Assembly (NCBI GenBank): GCA_965205995.1
Contig: OZ242200.1
Coordinates: 620,001 to 684,000, forward strand
Origin: MPNO01 sp965205995
Lineage (GTDB): Bacteria > Pseudomonadota > Alphaproteobacteria > MPNO01
Reading direction: 5' to 3'
DNA: 64,000 nucleotides
This document shows, one piece after another, positions 8,047-16,812 of this stretch; within the stretch, counting starts at the first letter, position 1, and each line of letters opens with the position of its first letter. Under the pieces are notes generated by a model. That model was not told where the DNA came from. It saw only the letters and a list, made by a program, of their open reading frames with translations, and made no database searches. The translations under genes and the position numbers were made by a program.

Positions 8047-9716
8047 CGGGCGCCAACGGACAGTTCGGGGCGGCGCCGGGCGAGCTCTGCTTCGTCGCCC
8101 TCGGCGGCGCCGGCGAGATCGGCATGAACCTCAACCTCTACGGTTTCGGCGGGCGCTGGCTGATGGTCGATCTCGGCATCGGCTTCGCCGACGAATCGAC
8201 GCCGGGAATCGATATCATGGTTCCGGATCCCGCCTTTATCGTCGAACGGCGCGCGAACCTGGACGGGATCGTGCTGACCCATGCGCATGAGGACCATCTG
8301 GGCGCGGTCGCCATCCTCTGGCCGAGGCTGCGCTGCCCGGTCTACGCTTCGCCCTTCGCGGCGGCGGTGCTCAGGCGCAAGCTCGGGGAGGCCGGCTTGA
8401 AGGACGTTCCGCTCCATGTCGTTGCGCCCAATGCGCGGTTCGATGTCGGCCCCTTCGAAATCGAGTTCCTGAGCGCCGCGCATTCGATCCCGGAAGGCCA
8501 TGTGCTGGCCATCCGCACCCCGGCGGGGCTCGCCGTCCACGCCACCGACTGGAAGCTCGACCCGGTGCCGCTGGTCGGCACCGAGACCGACATGGAAGGT
8601 CTGCGCGCGCTCGGCCGGGAGGGCACCAAGGCCCTGCTGGTCGATTCGACCAACGCCATGGTCGAGGGGCGCGCCGGTTCCGAGGGCCCGCTGCGGGACA
8701 GCCTGACGGACATCGTCGCCGGCTGCGCCGGGCGCGTCGCCATCGCCTGCTTCTCCAGCAACATCGCGCGGATCGCGAGCATCGCCCACGCCGCCGCGGC
8801 CAACGACCGCCAGGCCTGCCTGGTCGGACGGTCGCTGTGGCGCATGGTGGAGGCGGCGCGCGAGACCGGCTACCTCGCCGACACCCCGCCCTTCCTGACC
8901 GAGCACGACGTCGGATATTTGCCCCCCGAGAGGGTGCTGATGGCGGTGACCGGCAGCCAGGGGGAGAAGCTCTCGGCGCTGAGCCGGATCGCCTCCGGCG
9001 ACCATCCGGCCGTCACGCTGGAGGCGGGCGATACGGTGATCTATTCCTCGCGCCAGATTCCCGGCAACGAAATCGCGATCTCCCGGGTGCAGAACCAGCT
9101 CGTGCGGCAGGGCATCGAGGTGATCGTCGACGGCGCGCGCGACACCCATGTCTCCGGCCACCCGGCGCGCGAGGAGCTGAGGGCGCTCTACGACTCGCTC
9201 GACCCCGACGCCGTGGTGCCGATCCACGGCGAGGCGCGCCATCTCTTCGAACAGGTCGCGCTCGCCCGCTCGGCCGGGGTGCCGGACGCGCTGGTGGCCG
9301 AGAACGGCACTTTTGTGCGGCTGATTCCCGGGCCGCTCGAGGCGATGGGCGAGGTCGAGACCGGGCGTCTCGGGCTCGACGGCAAGCGGCTCGTTCCGGT
9401 CGACGGCGCGGCGGTGCGCGCGCGCAACCGGATCGGCTTCGCCGGCTCGGCGGTGGCGACGATCGTCCTCGACCGCCGCGGCGAGCTCGCGGCCGACCCC
9501 AGGGTGACGCTGCACGGGATGACCGAGCCCGACGATACCGACGAGATCGAGGAGGACGCGATCGACGCGATGATCGATGCGATCGACGAGCTGCCGAAAA
9601 AGGCCCGGCGCGACGACGAGAACGTCGGCGAGGCGGCGCGGAGGGCGCTTTCCGGCCTGTTGCGGCGGCTGACCGGAAAGCGCCCGCTCACCCATGTCCA
9701 TGTCGTCCGGGTCTGA
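8043..9716 (+). CDS. rnj: ribonuclease J
   Basis: 557-residue metallo-beta-lactamase/beta-CASP ribonuclease used in RNA decay and rRNA/mRNA 5' maturation; in alphaproteobacteria it works beside RNase E. The zinc signature HAHEDH spans residues 80-85, after GGAGEIGMN near the start. Later motifs include DSTN, the beta-CASP segment with SSRQIPGNE, and VSGHPAREEL. The C-terminal ~100 residues form the family's accessory domain. The ATG overlaps the coaX stop by four bases (ATGA). Confidence 0.94.
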   Translation: MTGANGQFGAAPGELCFVALGGAGEIGMNLNLYGFGGRWLMVDLGIGFADESTPGIDIMVPDPAFIVERRANLDGIVLTHAHEDHLGAVAILWPRLRCPVYASPFAAAVLRRKLGEAGLKDVPLHVVAPNARFDVGPFEIEFLSAAHSIPEGHVLAIRTPAGLAVHATDWKLDPVPLVGTETDMEGLRALGREGTKALLVDSTNAMVEGRAGSEGPLRDSLTDIVAGCAGRVAIACFSSNIARIASIAHAAAANDRQACLVGRSLWRMVEAARETGYLADTPPFLTEHDVGYLPPERVLMAVTGSQGEKLSALSRIASGDHPAVTLEAGDTVIYSSRQIPGNEIAISRVQNQLVRQGIEVIVDGARDTHVSGHPAREELRALYDSLDPDAVVPIHGEARHLFEQVALARSAGVPDALVAENGTFVRLIPGPLEAMGEVETGRLGLDGKRLVPVDGAAVRARNRIGFAGSAVATIVLDRRGELAADPRVTLHGMTEPDDTDEIEEDAIDAMIDAIDELPKKARRDDENVGEAARRALSGLLRRLTGKRPLTHVHVVRV

Positions 9717-9731
9717 GCCGAGGCCGCCCGG

Positions 9732-9977
9732 ATGAGCTGGCTTTCCGGGCTGGTCGTCTTCCTGATCCTCTGGTGGCTGGTCTTCTTCGTGACCCTTCCC
9801 TTCGGCATCCGCGCGCCGCACGAGGCCGGCGAGACGGTCGCGGAAGGCCATGCGGACGGCGCGCCGGTCAGGCCGCGGCTGTGGCTCAAGGCGGGAATCG
9901 CCACCGCGATTACCGCGGTGCTGTGGGGCATCGCCTATTGGCTGATTGCCGCCGAGCTGATCTCGTTCCGCGGCTGA
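9732..9977 (+). CDS. DUF1467 family small membrane protein
   Basis: 81-residue protein with two hydrophobic helices (about residues 4-25 and 52-75) around a polar loop that contains LPFGIRAPHEAGETV. This loop and the position directly after rnj are typical of the alphaproteobacterial DUF1467 family. No function is established for the family and I see no catalytic residues. It starts 15 bp after rnj and ends 2 bp before tag. Confidence 0.85.
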   Translation: MSWLSGLVVFLILWWLVFFVTLPFGIRAPHEAGETVAEGHADGAPVRPRLWLKAGIATAITAVLWGIAYWLIAAELISFRG

Positions 9978-9979
9978 CG

Positions 9980-10513
9980 ATGTCCTATTGCGAGATCGCC
10001 CCCGGCCATCCCTTTCACGGCCCCTATCACGACACCGAATACGGCTTTCCCGCGCACGGGGATGCGGTGCTGTTCGAGCGGCTGGCGCTGGAGATCAACC
10101 AGGCGGGGCTGTCCTGGCTCACGGTCCTGAAAAAGCGGCAGGCGTTCTTCGCCGCCTTCGACGGCTTCGAAATCCGCAAGGTCGCGCGATACGGGGAGGC
10201 CGAACGGGCGCGGCTCCTCGCCGATGCCGGCATCATCCGCAACCGGCTCAAGGTCGACGCGGTCATTCACAACGCCGGCATCGTCGAGGGGCTGATCGCC
10301 GAACACGGCTCCTTCGCCGCCTGGCTGGACAGCCGCCACCCTCTGTCGAAGGACGAGTGGGTAGGACTGTTCAAGAAGACGTTCCGCTTCACCGGCGGCG
10401 AGATCACCGGCGAATTCCTGATGAGCACCGGCTACCTGCCGGGCGCGCATGACGAAACCTGTCCGGTCCATCGCCGGATTCTGGCCCTGAGGCCGCCCTG
10501 GAGTGTGGCCTGA
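9980..10513 (+). CDS. tag: DNA-3-methyladenine glycosylase I
   Basis: 177-residue base-excision repair enzyme that removes 3-methyladenine from alkylated DNA. The zinc ligands of the E. coli enzyme are all recognisable: Cys4, His17, His157 and Cys161 (HDETC). Glu38 and Trp46, which line the base pocket, sit at the E. coli numbering in LEINQAGLSW. The ATG at 9980 places Cys4 correctly and follows DUF1467 by 2 bp. Unlike most neighbours it is not part of the usual rnj-proS synteny, as far as I recall. Confidence 0.93.
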   Translation: MSYCEIAPGHPFHGPYHDTEYGFPAHGDAVLFERLALEINQAGLSWLTVLKKRQAFFAAFDGFEIRKVARYGEAERARLLADAGIIRNRLKVDAVIHNAGIVEGLIAEHGSFAAWLDSRHPLSKDEWVGLFKKTFRFTGGEITGEFLMSTGYLPGAHDETCPVHRRILALRPPWSVA

Positions 10514-10626
10514 AGCGGAATGCGGGAGACGGGTGCGGCGGGCAGGCGAATATGCCATGATCGCGGCCGCCGCTCGGAAACCAGGCAGAAAGCCCGGCAA
10601 GCGCATGCAATTTTGGAAGATTGGCG

Positions 10627-12177
10627 GTGGCGCCTGAAGACGTAGCGGCGCGTCTCGCGCTCAGCAATATCCGCAAGACATTTCCCGGGGTCGTCGCCAA
10701 TGACGACGTCTCGCTTTCGCTCAACCCGGGCGAGATCCATGCGCTGCTGGGCGAGAACGGCGCCGGTAAATCGACCCTGGTGAAGATCGTCTATGGCGTG
10801 CTGCGCGCCGATTCGGGCGAGATGCGGTGGAACGGCAGGCCGGTTCAGGCCGCCTCCCCGGCGCAGGCTCGCCGGCTCGGCATCGGCATGGTGTTCCAGC
10901 ATTTCTCGCTCTTCGACTCGCTGACGGTGGCGGAGAACATCTGGCTCGGCATCGACGAGAAGGTGCCGATGCGCGACCTCACCGAGCGCATCGGCGAGGT
11001 CTCGGCGCGCTACGGGCTGGCGCTCGATCCGGGCCGCCATGTGCATACGCTGTCGGTCGGCGAGCGGCAGCGGGTGGAGATCGTCCGCTGCCTGTTGCAA
11101 AACCCGAGCCTGTTGATCATGGACGAGCCGACCTCGGTGCTGACCCCGCAGGAGGCGGAGCGGCTGTTCGAGACCCTGCGCCGGCTCGCCTCGGAAGGGG
11201 TGACGGTGCTCTATATCTCGCACAAGCTGGAGGAGATCCGCGCCCTCTGCGAGGCGGCGACGGTGCTGCGCGGCGGCCGGGTGGTGGCGACCTGCGATCC
11301 GCGCGAGGAGACCGCCCGCGGCCTCGCCCAGATGATGATCGGCGGCGAGCTGGCAACCCCGGTCCGCGCCGCCGGAGACGAGACCGGCAGGGAGCGGCTG
11401 GCGGTCGACGCGCTCTCGCTCGAATCCGACCATCCCTTCGGCACGCCGATCCGCAATGTCAGCCTGGCCGTGCGGGCCGGCGAAATCCTCGGCATCGCCG
11501 GCGTCGCCGGGAACGGCCAGCCCGAGCTGCTGGCGGCGCTCAGCGGCGAGGCCCCGTGCCCGCAGGCCGGATCGATCCTGCTCGACGGCGAGCCGGTCGG
11601 GCGTCTCGGCCCGCGCGCCCGCCGGGCGCGCGGCCTCTGCGTGGTGCCGGAAGAACGGCTCGGCCAGGCCACGGTGCCCGAGATGTCACTCGCCGAGAAC
11701 GGCTTCCTGAGCGCCTATCTCCGCGACGGGCTGCTGCGCCACGGGCTGTTGCAGCTCCGCGCCATGCACAGCTTCGCCGCCGACATCGTCGAGGCCTATA
11801 GCGTGATGACCCCGGGCACCGCCGCGGCGGCGGGCAGCCTGTCGGGCGGCAATCTGCAAAAATTCATCATCGGACGCGAAATCCTGCAGAGCCCGGAAAT
11901 CCTCATCGCCGCGCATCCCACCTGGGGCGTCGACGCGGGCGCCGCGGCGGCGATCCAGCAGGCGCTGCTCGACCTCGCAAAGGCGGGGGCGGCGGTGCTG
12001 GTGATCTCGCAGGACCTGGACGAGCTGTTCGCGATCAGCGACCGCCTCGCGGTGATCTGCGAGGGCAGGCTGTCCGCGAGCCGCCCGACCAAGGACACCA
12101 CCATCGCCCAGGCCGGGCTGCTGATGGGCGGCATGTTCGACGAGGACGGCGAGATCGTCGAGACCCATGCGGGCTAG
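10627..12177 (+). CDS. BMP-type (nucleoside) ABC transporter, double ATPase subunit
   Basis: 516-residue ABC ATPase with two fused nucleotide-binding domains, as in sugar and nucleoside importers of the YufO/NupO/RbsA type. Domain 1 has a complete Walker A (GENGAGKST), signature LSVGERQR and Walker B LLIMDEPTS. Domain 2 is degenerate at Walker A (GNGQPELL) and at Walker B (ILIAAHPTWGVD) but keeps a full LSGGN signature, the asymmetry normal for this family. GTG at 10627 is preferred because GGAAGA at 10615-10620 lies 6 bases upstream; a TTG at 10621 is the alternative. The 3' end overlaps the first permease by 11 bp. Confidence 0.88.
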   Translation: MAPEDVAARLALSNIRKTFPGVVANDDVSLSLNPGEIHALLGENGAGKSTLVKIVYGVLRADSGEMRWNGRPVQAASPAQARRLGIGMVFQHFSLFDSLTVAENIWLGIDEKVPMRDLTERIGEVSARYGLALDPGRHVHTLSVGERQRVEIVRCLLQNPSLLIMDEPTSVLTPQEAERLFETLRRLASEGVTVLYISHKLEEIRALCEAATVLRGGRVVATCDPREETARGLAQMMIGGELATPVRAAGDETGRERLAVDALSLESDHPFGTPIRNVSLAVRAGEILGIAGVAGNGQPELLAALSGEAPCPQAGSILLDGEPVGRLGPRARRARGLCVVPEERLGQATVPEMSLAENGFLSAYLRDGLLRHGLLQLRAMHSFAADIVEAYSVMTPGTAAAAGSLSGGNLQKFIIGREILQSPEILIAAHPTWGVDAGAAAAIQQALLDLAKAGAAVLVISQDLDELFAISDRLAVICEGRLSASRPTKDTTIAQAGLLMGGMFDEDGEIVETHAG

Positions 12178-13249
12178 GTTGGAGCCCAGGAGCGCCGCCT
12201 CCGCCGCGATGACGGTGCTGACGCCGCTGATCGCCGTCGGGCTGACCCTGATCGCCGGGGTGATCCTGTTCGCGGCGCTCGGCTTCGATCCGGGCCGCGC
12301 GCTCTACACCTTCTTCGTCAAGCCGGTGTCGACCGTCTACGGGGTTTCCGAACTCCTGGTAAAGGCGACGCCGCTCGCCGTCATCGCCATCGGGCTGGCG
12401 CTGGGTTTTCGCGCCAATGTGTGGAATATCGGCGCCGAGGGACAGTTCACCCTGGGCGCGATCTGCGGCGGCGGCATGGCGCTCGCCCTGCACGGCGCGG
12501 AAAGCTGGCTGGTGCTGCCGGCGATGGCCGCCGCCGGCATGCTGGGCGGGCTGGTCTGGGGCGCGATCCCGGCCTTTCTCCGGGTGCGCTTCAACGCCAA
12601 CGAAATCCTCACCAGCCTGATGCTGACCTATGTGGCGACGCTGTTACTGAGCTATCTGGTGCACGGGCCTTGGCGCGACCCGGAGGGGCTGAATTTTCCC
12701 GAATCGCGGATGTTCGAGGGCTCGACGCTGCTCCCCATCATCCTCGACGAGACCCGGCTTTCGGTCGCCGCCCCGATCGCGCTCCTGATCGTCGTCGCCG
12801 GCTGGGTGGTGCTCAGCCGCGCCTTCGTCGGCTTCCAGATCAAGGTGGTGGGTCAGTCCCCGGCGGCGGCCAGCTATGCCGGATTCTCCGAGAAGAGGCT
12901 GATCTGGACGACGCTCTGCATCTCCGGCGCGCTCGCCGGGCTCGCCGGCATGTTCGAGGTGGCTGGGCCGATCGGCCAGCTCCTGCCGGTGGTGTCGCCG
13001 GGCTACGGCTTCACCGCGATCATCGTCGCCTTTCTCGGCCGGCTTCACCCGGTGGGCGTTCTCTTCGCATCGCTGCTGATCGCGCTCAGCTATCTGGGCG
13101 GCGAGTTGGCGCAGATCGAGATGAAGCTGCCGCTCGCTTTGACCGGGGTGTTCCAGGGGATGCTGCTGTTCTTCCTGCTGGGGACCGATGTGCTGATCCG
13201 CTACCGCATCCGCTTCCGCCCGCGCCTCGCCGCCGGGCAGAGGGGCTGA
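12167..13249 (+). CDS. BMP-type ABC transporter permease 1
   Basis: 360-residue inner-membrane permease of the branched-chain/ribose/nucleoside permease superfamily (YufP/NupP-like). About ten hydrophobic helices are visible, with the family motif FRANVWNIGAEGQFTLGA near residues 80-97 and a late GYGFTAIIVAFLGRLHPVG loop. It starts inside the end of the ATPase gene and ends one base before permease 2, so the three are co-translated. Substrate is inferred from family membership only: purine or other nucleosides. Confidence 0.88.
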   Translation: MRARLEPRSAASAAMTVLTPLIAVGLTLIAGVILFAALGFDPGRALYTFFVKPVSTVYGVSELLVKATPLAVIAIGLALGFRANVWNIGAEGQFTLGAICGGGMALALHGAESWLVLPAMAAAGMLGGLVWGAIPAFLRVRFNANEILTSLMLTYVATLLLSYLVHGPWRDPEGLNFPESRMFEGSTLLPIILDETRLSVAAPIALLIVVAGWVVLSRAFVGFQIKVVGQSPAAASYAGFSEKRLIWTTLCISGALAGLAGMFEVAGPIGQLLPVVSPGYGFTAIIVAFLGRLHPVGVLFASLLIALSYLGGELAQIEMKLPLALTGVFQGMLLFFLLGTDVLIRYRIRFRPRLAAGQRG

Positions 13250-13250
13250 G

Positions 13251-14171
13251 ATGGACACCGCCGCCGCCGTCCTCGTCTCCATGATGGCCGCCGCGACGCC
13301 GCTGCTCTACGCCGCGCTCGGCGAACTGGTGACCGAGAAGGCCGGCGTGCTCAATCTCGGTGTCGAAGGCATGATGGTGACCGGCGCGGTGACCGCCTTC
13401 GCGACGGCGACGATCACCGGAAGCTCCGCGCTGGGCATCGTCGCCGGGGCCGCGGCGGCGACCGGGCTGTCGCTGGTCTTCGCCCTGTTGACGCTGTCGC
13501 TGGTCGCCAACCAGGTCGCCACCGGGCTTGCGCTGACCATCTTCGGCATCGGGCTCAGCGCGCTGATCGGCCAGGGCTATGTCGGGACTCCGCTGGATGC
13601 GCTGGCGAAGCTCGACATTCCCGGCATCAGCGACATCGCCTTCATCGGACCGGTGGTCTTCGGCCACGACTTCCTGGTCTATTTCTCCTTCGTGATGGTG
13701 GGCGTCGTCGCCTGGTTCCTGTACCGGACCCGCGCCGGGCTGATCCTGCGCGCCGTCGGCGAGTCGCACAACGCGGCGCATGCGATCGGCTACCCGGTGA
13801 TCGCCATCCGCTATCTCGCGATCGCCTTCGGCGGCGCCATGGCCGGGCTGGGCGGCGCCTATCTCTCGCTCGCCTACACCCCGATGTGGATCGAGAACAT
13901 GACCGCCGGCAGGGGCTGGATCGCGCTGGCGCTGGTGGTGTTCGCGACCTGGCGGCCGGGCAGGGTGCTGCTCGGCGCCTATCTGTTCGGCGGCGTCACC
14001 ATCCTGCAGCTCCACGGACAGGGATTCGGGCTCGGCATCGCCTCGCAGACCCTCTCGATGCTGCCCTATCTCGCGACCATCCTGGTGCTGGTGCTGATTT
14101 CCAGCGACCGCGCCCTGATCCGGCTCAACGCGCCGGCCGATATCGGCCGGGTCTTCCGCCCGGAAAGCTGA
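13251..14171 (+). CDS. BMP-type ABC transporter permease 2
   Basis: 306-residue second permease (YufQ/NupQ-like) that should form a heterodimer with the product of 12167-13249. The motif GVLNLGVEGMMVTGA occurs near residues 30-44 and RAVGESHNAAHAIGYPV in the central cytoplasmic loop; both are typical of this permease type. Eight or more hydrophobic helices are predicted. It is followed by a 71-bp gap that holds a separate promoter candidate for the binding-protein gene. Confidence 0.88.
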   Translation: MDTAAAVLVSMMAAATPLLYAALGELVTEKAGVLNLGVEGMMVTGAVTAFATATITGSSALGIVAGAAAATGLSLVFALLTLSLVANQVATGLALTIFGIGLSALIGQGYVGTPLDALAKLDIPGISDIAFIGPVVFGHDFLVYFSFVMVGVVAWFLYRTRAGLILRAVGESHNAAHAIGYPVIAIRYLAIAFGGAMAGLGGAYLSLAYTPMWIENMTAGRGWIALALVVFATWRPGRVLLGAYLFGGVTILQLHGQGFGLGIASQTLSMLPYLATILVLVLISSDRALIRLNAPADIGRVFRPES

Positions 14172-14180
14172 TCCGCGGCC

Positions 14181-14210
14181 TTACAAATCCCGGCTTCGTT
14201 CGGCTATGAT
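14181..14210 (+). promoter_or_regulatory. sigma70-type promoter candidate for the BMP binding protein
   Basis: TTACAA (14181-14186), 18-bp spacer, TATGAT (14205-14210), in the gap between permease 2 and the binding-protein gene. It is followed by the strong ribosome-binding site AAGGAGAGG at 14228-14236, six bases before the ATG. A private promoter would fit the need for excess binding protein over membrane components. Seen by eye only. Confidence 0.5.
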
Positions 14211-14242
14211 GCGGGCTCCCGCAAGACAAGGAGAGGCGATCC

Positions 14243-15319
14243 ATGAAACGCGCAGCACTCGTAGTGGCCGCGGCGGCGGCGCTCGGACTTGCCGCCGGCG
14301 CCCAGGCCGCCGACAAGCTCAAGGTGGGCTTCGTCTATGTCGGCCCGATCGGCGATCACGGCTGGACCTACCGCCATGACGTAGGCCGCCTCGCGGTCGA
14401 GAAGGCGTTGGGCGACAAGGTCGAGACGACCTATGTCGAGAGCGTGAGCGAGGGCGCCGACGCCGAACGCGTCATCCGCCAGCTCGCCACGACCGGCCAC
14501 GGGCTGATCTTCACCACCTCGTTCGGCTACATGAACCCGACCGTCAAGGTCGCCAAGAAGTTCCCCAAGGTGAAGTTCGAGCACGCCACCGGCTACAAGC
14601 GCGTGCCGAACCTCGCGACCTACTCGGCCCGCTTCTACGAGGGCCGGACGGTGGCCGGGCTGATCGCCGGCAAGATGACCAAGTCGAACGTCATCGGCTA
14701 TATCGCCTCGTTCCCGATTCCCGAGGTGGTGCGCGGCATCAACGCCTTCACCCTGGCGCTCCGCGAGGTCAACCCGAAGGCCGAGGTCAAGGTGGTCTGG
14801 GTCAACACCTGGTACGACCCCGGCAAGGAAAGCGACGCCGCCAAGGCGCTGATCGACCAGGGCGCCGACGTCATCCTGCAGCACACCGATTCGCCCGCTC
14901 CGGTGCAGATCGCGCAGAAGCGGGGCGTCTGGGCGGTCGGCCAGGCCTCCGACATGACCAAGTTCGGGGCGAAGGCGCATCTGACCGCGATCGTCGACGA
15001 CTGGGACAGCTACTACGTCGCCCGTACCAAGGCGGTGCTCGACGGCACCTGGAAGTCGCAGGACGTCTGGCTCGGGCTCAAGCCCGGGATGGTGGTGATG
15101 GCGCCCTACAACCCGGCGATCCCCAAGGACGTGGTCGCGCTCGCCACCCAGGCCGTGGCCGACATCAAGTCGGGCAAGCGCCACCCCTTCCAGGGGCCGG
15201 TGCGCAACCAGGCCGGCAAGGTCGTCATCCCCAAGGGCAAGGTGGCCGAAGACAAGATGCTGCTCTCGATGGACTGGTATGTCGAGGGCGTGCAGGGCAA
15301 GCTGCCCGGCAAGAAGTAG
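14243..15319 (+). CDS. BMP family ABC transporter substrate-binding protein
   Basis: 358-residue periplasmic binding protein of the basic membrane protein (PnrA/Med) family, whose studied members bind nucleosides. A classical signal peptide (MKRAALVVAAAAALGLAAGAQA) ends in AQA-AD. There is no lipobox cysteine, so it is a soluble periplasmic protein. The family segments VGFVYVGPIGDHGWTY, FTTSFGYM and QHTDSPAP are visible. It has a strong ribosome-binding site, its own promoter candidate, and a strong terminator just after the stop. Confidence 0.9.
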   Translation: MKRAALVVAAAAALGLAAGAQAADKLKVGFVYVGPIGDHGWTYRHDVGRLAVEKALGDKVETTYVESVSEGADAERVIRQLATTGHGLIFTTSFGYMNPTVKVAKKFPKVKFEHATGYKRVPNLATYSARFYEGRTVAGLIAGKMTKSNVIGYIASFPIPEVVRGINAFTLALREVNPKAEVKVVWVNTWYDPGKESDAAKALIDQGADVILQHTDSPAPVQIAQKRGVWAVGQASDMTKFGAKAHLTAIVDDWDSYYVARTKAVLDGTWKSQDVWLGLKPGMVVMAPYNPAIPKDVVALATQAVADIKSGKRHPFQGPVRNQAGKVVIPKGKVAEDKMLLSMDWYVEGVQGKLPGKK

Positions 15320-15332
15320 GACACAGGTCGGG

Positions 15333-15366
15333 AAAGCCCGGCGCTCTCGCGGCGCCGGGCTTTTTC
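15333..15366 (+). terminator. intrinsic terminator after the BMP transporter operon
   Basis: A perfect 12-bp stem (15333-15344 with 15352-15363, AAAGCCCGGCGC and its complement), a 7-base loop, and a TTTTTC run at 15361-15366 that overlaps the end of the stem. It begins 14 bp after the binding-protein stop and separates the transporter from proS. It is the clearest factor-independent terminator in the window. Confidence 0.85.
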
Positions 15367-15402
15367 CTGCCCGTTTTCCGGCCGCTGGCGCAGGGGCGGG
15401 CG

Positions 15403-15432
15403 TTGCGGCCTGTCGGGGTTATTTTGTAGAGT
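15403..15432 (+). promoter_or_regulatory. promoter candidate for proS-lolCD
   Basis: TTGCGG (15403-15408), 18-bp spacer, TAGAGT (15427-15432), located after the terminator and 36 bp before the proS ATG. A 6-bp inverted repeat (CCGGCG at 15433-15438 with CGCCGG at 15446-15451) follows directly in the leader. GAGGA at 15460-15464 is the probable ribosome-binding site. The boxes are only moderate matches. Confidence 0.35.
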
Positions 15433-15468
15433 CCGGCGCTCCTGACGCCGGCCCGGACCGAGGACCAG

Positions 15469-16812
15469 ATGCGGCTGTCGAGTTTCTTCCTGCCCACTTC
15501 GAGGGACGATCCGGCCGAGGCGCAGATCGTCTCGCACCGGCTGATGCTGCGCGCCGGGATGATCCGCCAGGCCAGCGCCGGCATCTATTCCTGGCTGCCG
15601 CTCGGCTTCCGGGCGCTGCGCAATGTCGAGCGCATCGTGCGCGAGGAACAGGACCGCGCGGGGTGCCAGGAAATGCTGATGCCGACCATCCAGTCGGCGG
15701 ATCTGTGGCGCGAGAGCGGGCGCTACGAGGGTTACGGCAAGGAGATGCTGCGCATCGAGGACCGTCACGGCCGCGACATGCTGTACGGCCCGACCAACGA
15801 GGAACAGATCACCGAAATCTTCAGACATTACATTAAGAGTTACCGGGAACTTCCTAAACTCCTTTACCATATCCAGTGGAAATTTCGCGACGAGGTACGC
15901 CCGCGCTTCGGTGTGATGCGGGGCCGCGAGTTCCTCATGAAGGACAGCTACTCCTTCGATCTCGACTACGAGGGCGCGCGCCGGTCCTACAACAAGATGT
16001 TCGTCGCGTATTTGCGCACCTTCGCGCGGCTCGGGCTGAGGGCGATCCCGATGCAGGCCGATACCGGCCCGATCGGCGGCGATCTCAGCCATGAATTCAT
16101 CATCCTCGCCGGCACCGGCGAGAGCGAGGTGTATTGCCACCGCGACCTCGTCGAGCAGGATGTGCTGGGCGAGGACATCGACTACGAGGCGGACCTCGCG
16201 CCCGAGGTCGCGCGCTGGACCGGCCACTACGCGGCGACCGACGAGAAATACGACGAGGCCGAGGCCGCCACCCTCGGCGACGACCTGGTCCGGGCGCGGG
16301 GGATCGAGGTCGGCCACATCTTTTACTTCGGCACCAAATACTCCAAGGCGATGAACGCGGCCGTGCGCGGCCCCGACGACGAGGAGATCTTCCTGGAGAT
16401 GGGGTCCTACGGCATCGGCGTCTCGCGCCTCGTCGGCGCCATCATCGAGGCCTCGCATGACGACGACGGCATCGTCTGGCCCGAAGCGGTGGCGCCGTTC
16501 CGGGTCGGTCTGGTCAATCTGAAACCCGGCGATGCCAAATGCGATGCCGCCTGCGAGGAGATTTACCGGACGCTCGAAGGAACCGGCTGCGAGACCCTGA
16601 TCGACGACCGCAGCCTGCGCGCCGGCGCCAAGTTCGCCGACATGGATCTGATCGGCCTGCCCTGGCAGGTCATCGTCGGTCCGCGCGGGATCGGTGGCGG
16701 CAGCGTCGAGCTCAAGCGGCGCGACACCGGCGCGCGCGAAGAACTCTCGGTCGAATCGGCGCTCGCCCGGCTGACGTCTCCGTCAGGCGCCGGGGGCTCG
16801 GCCACTTCGTGA
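15469..16812 (+). CDS. proS: prolyl-tRNA synthetase (short, alphaproteobacterial type)
   Basis: 447-residue class II aminoacyl-tRNA synthetase that charges tRNA-Pro. It is the compact form common in alphaproteobacteria, about 120 residues shorter than the E. coli enzyme because the cis-editing insertion domain between motifs 2 and 3 is absent. The segments LRAGMIRQASAGIYSWLPLG, GPTNEEQITEIF and RDEVRPRFGVMRGREFLMKD (motif 2) are clear, followed by GSYGIGVSRLVGA (motif 3) and the anticodon-binding domain. The stop overlaps the GTG of lolC (GTGA). Confidence 0.96.
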   Translation: MRLSSFFLPTSRDDPAEAQIVSHRLMLRAGMIRQASAGIYSWLPLGFRALRNVERIVREEQDRAGCQEMLMPTIQSADLWRESGRYEGYGKEMLRIEDRHGRDMLYGPTNEEQITEIFRHYIKSYRELPKLLYHIQWKFRDEVRPRFGVMRGREFLMKDSYSFDLDYEGARRSYNKMFVAYLRTFARLGLRAIPMQADTGPIGGDLSHEFIILAGTGESEVYCHRDLVEQDVLGEDIDYEADLAPEVARWTGHYAATDEKYDEAEAATLGDDLVRARGIEVGHIFYFGTKYSKAMNAAVRGPDDEEIFLEMGSYGIGVSRLVGAIIEASHDDDGIVWPEAVAPFRVGLVNLKPGDAKCDAACEEIYRTLEGTGCETLIDDRSLRAGAKFADMDLIGLPWQVIVGPRGIGGGSVELKRRDTGAREELSVESALARLTSPSGAGGSATS

